This document shows, piece by piece, positions 60,557 through 64,000 of a stretch of DNA of 64,000 nucleotides (within the stretch, counting starts at the first letter, position 1; every line of letters starts with the position of its first letter). The DNA comes from Siphonodentalium dalli (Eukaryota; Mollusca; Scaphopoda; Gadilida; Siphonodentaliidae): positions 206,516,750 to 206,580,749 of the forward strand of contig CP136069.1 of assembly GCA_032622095.1 (NCBI GenBank). The letters are read 5' to 3'. Both the position numbers and the translations under genes were made by a program. The notes beneath the pieces are model-generated. The model was not told where the DNA came from. It made no database searches and saw only the letters and a program-made list of their open reading frames with translations.

Positions 60557-61099
60557 CTGGCATTTAGAAGAAAATTCTTTGACCTAACAATTTCCCGATT
60601 GTACCCGGAGTGCAAATGGATAATGGACTGGCCGGGTTGATGGCGGGTGCAGTTAGAAATGTAAAGGTGTGTATACCCCCTTAACAGAAACCATCTAGTC
60701 ACGTATACCTGTCTAGAATATATAGGTTATATATCAAATCATGTTCTGCTTTGGTTGGTATAAGATCAACATACTTAATGGGTCTGATGAGATAACATAT
60801 CTCATTATAGATCCATTTACAGCTTTGAATTATAAAATCTATGCCCGAGGGCTATCGTGATATAGCTCATTCAGACAATGTGATGTTGTTTAATCCGCCC
60901 AATTGTGTTTCGCACGAATTGCTATCAGAATTTGAAATAAATGTTCTATCAATGAATATAGTGTTTAGAAAATGATTCAAAACAAGAGGTTGCACCACGG
61001 GTACTGGGATACCCCCATGGTGAAAATTGAAATATGGGCATGTCGGAAACCAAACTGTGAGAAGAAAAAAATGTGACGAACGAACAAATCACTTGACAA

Positions 61100-61515
61100 T
61101 TCTAACAAACGTCGAACGAAAATCCAACATTTTCAGATAAGAAAGAGGGATAACTCTTGAACGAAAAATGTAAAAAACGTCAATGAATCCACCTTTGAAA
61201 GCCCTCATGCATGATGCCAAATCTGCATACCAAATTTCATTGAGATCCAATAACCCGTGGTTGAGATATAAAAGCGGACGGATGGAAATCCAACATTTTC
61301 AGATAAACAAAGAGGGATACCTCTTGAACGGAAAATGTGAACAACATCACAGAAGCCTCTTTTGAAACCCCTACTGATGCCAAACCTGCATCGAGATCCG
61401 ATAACCCACGTTTGAGATATATGAGCGGACCGTTCACTCTGCGGACGGACAGATCGATATCCAACATTTTCAGATAAACAAAGAGAGATAAATCTTGAAC
61501 GGAAAAACGCACGGT
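61100..61515. repeat. ~166-bp tandem repeat, 2.5 copies, mollusc type
   Basis: CAACATTTTCAGATAA at 61125, 61291 and 61462, with CTCTTGAACG(G)AAAATGT, GATCC(A/G)ATAACCC and AGCGGAC between. It ends in GGACGGACAGAT. Similar in style to 13440-14150. Confidence 0.9.
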
Positions 61516-61604
61516 GCGCGAGTTCAAAGTGCGTTCATTTTGTACGAACCGTATATCGTCCACCTGTCTGATATAGCATGGCATAGAACACTGTATTAAA
61601 TATT

Positions 61605-62005
61605 TACAAGAAAACCATAATCAGAATTGGTATTACAATGTATTACCAATTTGGTAACGCCCTCAAGATCATATTATTAGCCATAAGTATAATTTATAAT
61701 ATAAAATATATTGGCTACATGAATTCAGAATTCCGTTAAAACAACTAATCCTTCAAATTATTACAAAAAGCTATGGCTTATTACTGCATATTTCTCATTC
61801 ACCACACCAGAAAGCTTCTAAATGCGGATAAAAAATCGGAGGCATTGTGTTCCCGCCATAAAAAAAGAGTGCATGGCCCAGCAATAGTTCATACCTAAAC
61901 ATCGAAAGCAATTAACGCTGTCATAATAGTGCAACTTTTAGACATCCAGCGAATACATATCCCACGAAACCCGAAATGTGTTGTCCTGCGAGATATCCCA
62001 TCCAG
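61605..62005. repeat. dispersed repeat family R1, copy 3
   Basis: Same series as 7089-7490, through TGTTGTCCTGCGA and ATATCCCATC at the end. It carries a small internal duplication (GGTATTACAATGTATTACC) and an AAAAAA insertion near 61860. Confidence 0.88.
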
Positions 62006-63328
62006 TGTTCACGCTGGCCCAGAAATTCCTTTAGCCATGTTTAGCCAAATGCCAAATTTGTTTAGCCACTTTGAATTTACTTGAGCCAATAGTTTAGGGA
62101 ACATATTTTGAGATAACTTGAACGTTTATTACATTTTATTGACAAAATAAAACAATAACAATGTGATAAGAGCAACACTTGAAGAGTACATGTAAGTAAC
62201 AATAACATCCTGCCAAACGATTCCATATACAATGAAAGTTTGTATTGACCATCGCAAATAAAAACAAATTGGGGTGTATTAACATATAGCGAAAATATGT
62301 AATACGATATCTGAACGCGACCTGAAGTTTTATTTATTCGCGAGTGCATGTGTGCATAGTTTTATCTATGCCTATGCGTATCTGGTGCATATCTGTTCAA
62401 TCCGCGACGAAATAGTACTAATAGGGAATGCTCCAGACAGGAGACCAACCACACACCATAACAAACAAGAAAACCCGCGAAAACAAAACAAAATCACATT
62501 TAATGTTCTAAGTTAAGTTATTTCCTCCTGTATCTGTATCGGTATGCGCGCAGGATCAGTTCGGATGTGAGCGCACACTCCATAAAAAAGAATCTTTGTG
62601 ATAATGAACCCTCTCAAATTAGTCTCAATATTTTAGAATATAGAATTAACCTAAAAATAACAAAAAAACCTTCGGAATAGAGAACCTTCGGTCAACGGAA
62701 TAGCGGACCTTCGGGATAGCGAACCTTCATAATAGAAACATGTCCCCACAATTACACCCGTGACGTAAACACATGTGCTAATCTTTGTCGTACTATCGTG
62801 ACTCTATCGGTGCGATTTATACTCAAGTACGAAATAACCATAATACATTCGCCCAGTGGATTATCGATCGACCACAGAATATGAAAAACTCTACACCAGC
62901 TTACACCACTGTGTGGCGTAATAAGCCATTGAGTACCTTTAACTTATTGTTTATAATTCAATATATACTCCATGGAACAGAAAATGATTTACTGTTTATT
63001 CATTTCATATTCACAACCCACGACACACTGCAGAGTGTAGCACTTGACTGGTGAGAGGATATGCTTCCAACTTTCCATCTATGAATTATGTTTCCTGTGA
63101 TGGACAGATCAAGTTAAATATAATAATTATAATGCACCGTTAATAACGCCATTAACGGGGATTTGTTTTAGCATTCTCACATATTAAATATTTCATGATT
63201 TTAACACTGTGTTCTCAGTTTAAACCTTAAGCATTAAGCAGGAGCTTGGTCAGCATGGCTAGCATCTATAGAGGCTATTTGTGGAAAAATTATTAAATAT
63301 AGCCCTGTGTACTTGCTATTGTCGTCTT
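62006..63328. other. unassigned sequence
   Basis: TTTAGCCA phrases at 62030-62080 resemble 22820-22890. ACCTTCGG repeats occur at 62680-62725. No gene is recognised. Confidence 0.35.
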
Positions 63329-63420
63329 GTATGGGAGGTCAAATTCACATTTATTAATAATTGCTCTTCAGCACAATTCAATTGCGCTTCATTATTGCGC
63401 AATTATTGTTATAATTCAAA
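63329..63420. repeat. solo terminus of the 19-bp-end element family
   Basis: TATGGGAGGTCAAATTCACA followed by AATTGCGCTTC dyads, as at 51121. On the minus strand it would lie downstream of the LINE stop codon at 63608. Confidence 0.8.
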
Positions 63421-63607
63421 TATTTATTCACTCAAATCGTCAAATATGACACAATAGAGCTCGGTGGAATACAGTGCATATAATTTATGTGCAAATTACA
63501 AAAGTGGTGCGCGTTGAAAATTACACATATTATAATAATACAGTTGATGAGAACAGCCCATGGTTGTGCAAATGTCGGATTTTAATGTATTACGTATATA
63601 GTATGCC

Positions 63608-64000
63608 TCAGGAGTTTTTGAATAAAATCAGGACCCGTCTAATGAAAAGAGATAGGTTTTTCAAGGTTTTATGTCGTTTACAGTTAAAATGTTCACTTAA
63701 TTTGATGGTATTTGGTCGACAATAATAATATTTGTGTATGTATTTGACTCGCAGGTCTTTTAAACACGGGCATTGCAATATTACGTGGAATTCGTCCCCT
63801 ATATTTGTACCGCATAGAGTACATAGTCTATCGGAATAATCTGAGTTAATCCATGAACCAGATTCGATTGGTAAGTGGTGGTTGCGGGTACGAAATTTCA
63901 GAAGTATTTGGACGGTGTCGTTTTTCACGAAAGAGAGGAATTTCTCTTTGGTGAAGTCGTGTTTTATAATTCGGTAAAAGGTATACTTATTTGAATTACA
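63608..64000 (-). pseudogene. non-LTR retrotransposon, C-terminal part of the reverse transcriptase protein (runs off the window)
   Basis: The minus frame is open from the window edge to a stop at 63608-63610. It includes codons before any Met, so this is the tail of a longer protein. It reads ...KFLSFVKNDTVQILLKF, RTRNHHLPIESGSW, RLCTLCGTNIGDEFHVILQC and KYYYCRPN. The CxxC-x8-H-x4-C pattern looks like the zinc-binding knuckle found at the C-terminus of many LINE proteins, and NHxLPIE..GDEFH is a combination I associate with mollusc LINEs. No stop codon interrupts the 130 visible codons, so the copy could be fairly young. The part upstream, with the catalytic domain, lies beyond 64000. Whether the whole element is intact cannot be judged. 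Confidence 0.88.

Overview
This is a gene-poor, AT-rich, repeat-dominated piece of an animal nuclear genome, most probably from a mollusc and perhaps a bivalve. The organism call is an inference. It rests on the C-terminal part of a non-LTR retrotransposon of a type I associate with molluscs (63608-64000, minus), on a long L1/Tx1-like LINE copy (about 18290-21610), on 'gggccataactc'-type tandem repeats with GGACGGAC tracts (13440-14150) that are familiar from mollusc genomes, on frequent ACATGTACATGTA-like motifs, and on a C-type lectin exon bounded by a splice site. I see no bacterial-style genes, operons, rRNA or CRISPR.

Host genes: only two stretches look like real exons. One is a last exon of a C-type lectin domain gene (6169-6428, plus), with the QPD motif and three of the four framework cysteines. 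The other is an exon carrying a signal peptide core of an unrecognised small secreted protein (39596-39932, minus). Nearly all other open frames are translations of repeats.

Layout. 0-6 kb: a 132-bp satellite patch, then a 2.8-kb TTAA-flanked element with about 750-bp inverted arms, which itself sits inside the terminal repeat of what looks like an older element. 6-12 kb: lectin exon, a three-copy dispersed repeat, a 68-bp minisatellite with a 488-bp internal duplication, and an array of inverted 'TATATAAGAGAATGCA' units. 12-18 kb: a Harbinger-like MITE nested in a TTAA MITE, mollusc tandem repeats, a 40-bp minisatellite, and a 500-bp direct duplication flanking a tRNA-like SINE. 18-22 kb: the decayed LINE. 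22-28 kb: several MITEs and a 1.4-kb nested inverted repeat set in a 22-bp satellite. 29 kb: an array of AGATATCT palindromes at 21-22 bp spacing. 32-36 kb: a 33-bp minisatellite (about 68 copies) passing into a 53-bp minisatellite that shares its core. 36-53 kb: more TTAA MITEs, a tRNA-like palindrome, the second 132-bp satellite locus, the secreted-protein exon, and microsatellites. 53.9-58.3 kb: a possible hAT-like element that contains both an empty and a MITE-filled copy of one internal repeat. 59-60.4 kb: a 27-bp minisatellite (about 53 copies). 61-64 kb: tandem repeats and a LINE 3' end.

The main theme is non-autonomous DNA transposons bounded by TTAA. At least five sequence families occur here, most with ends starting AGG or AGT, which points to Kolobok-like or piggyBac-like mobilisation in trans; no transposase gene is visible in the window. 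All family calls are from reading by eye and none was tested by search.
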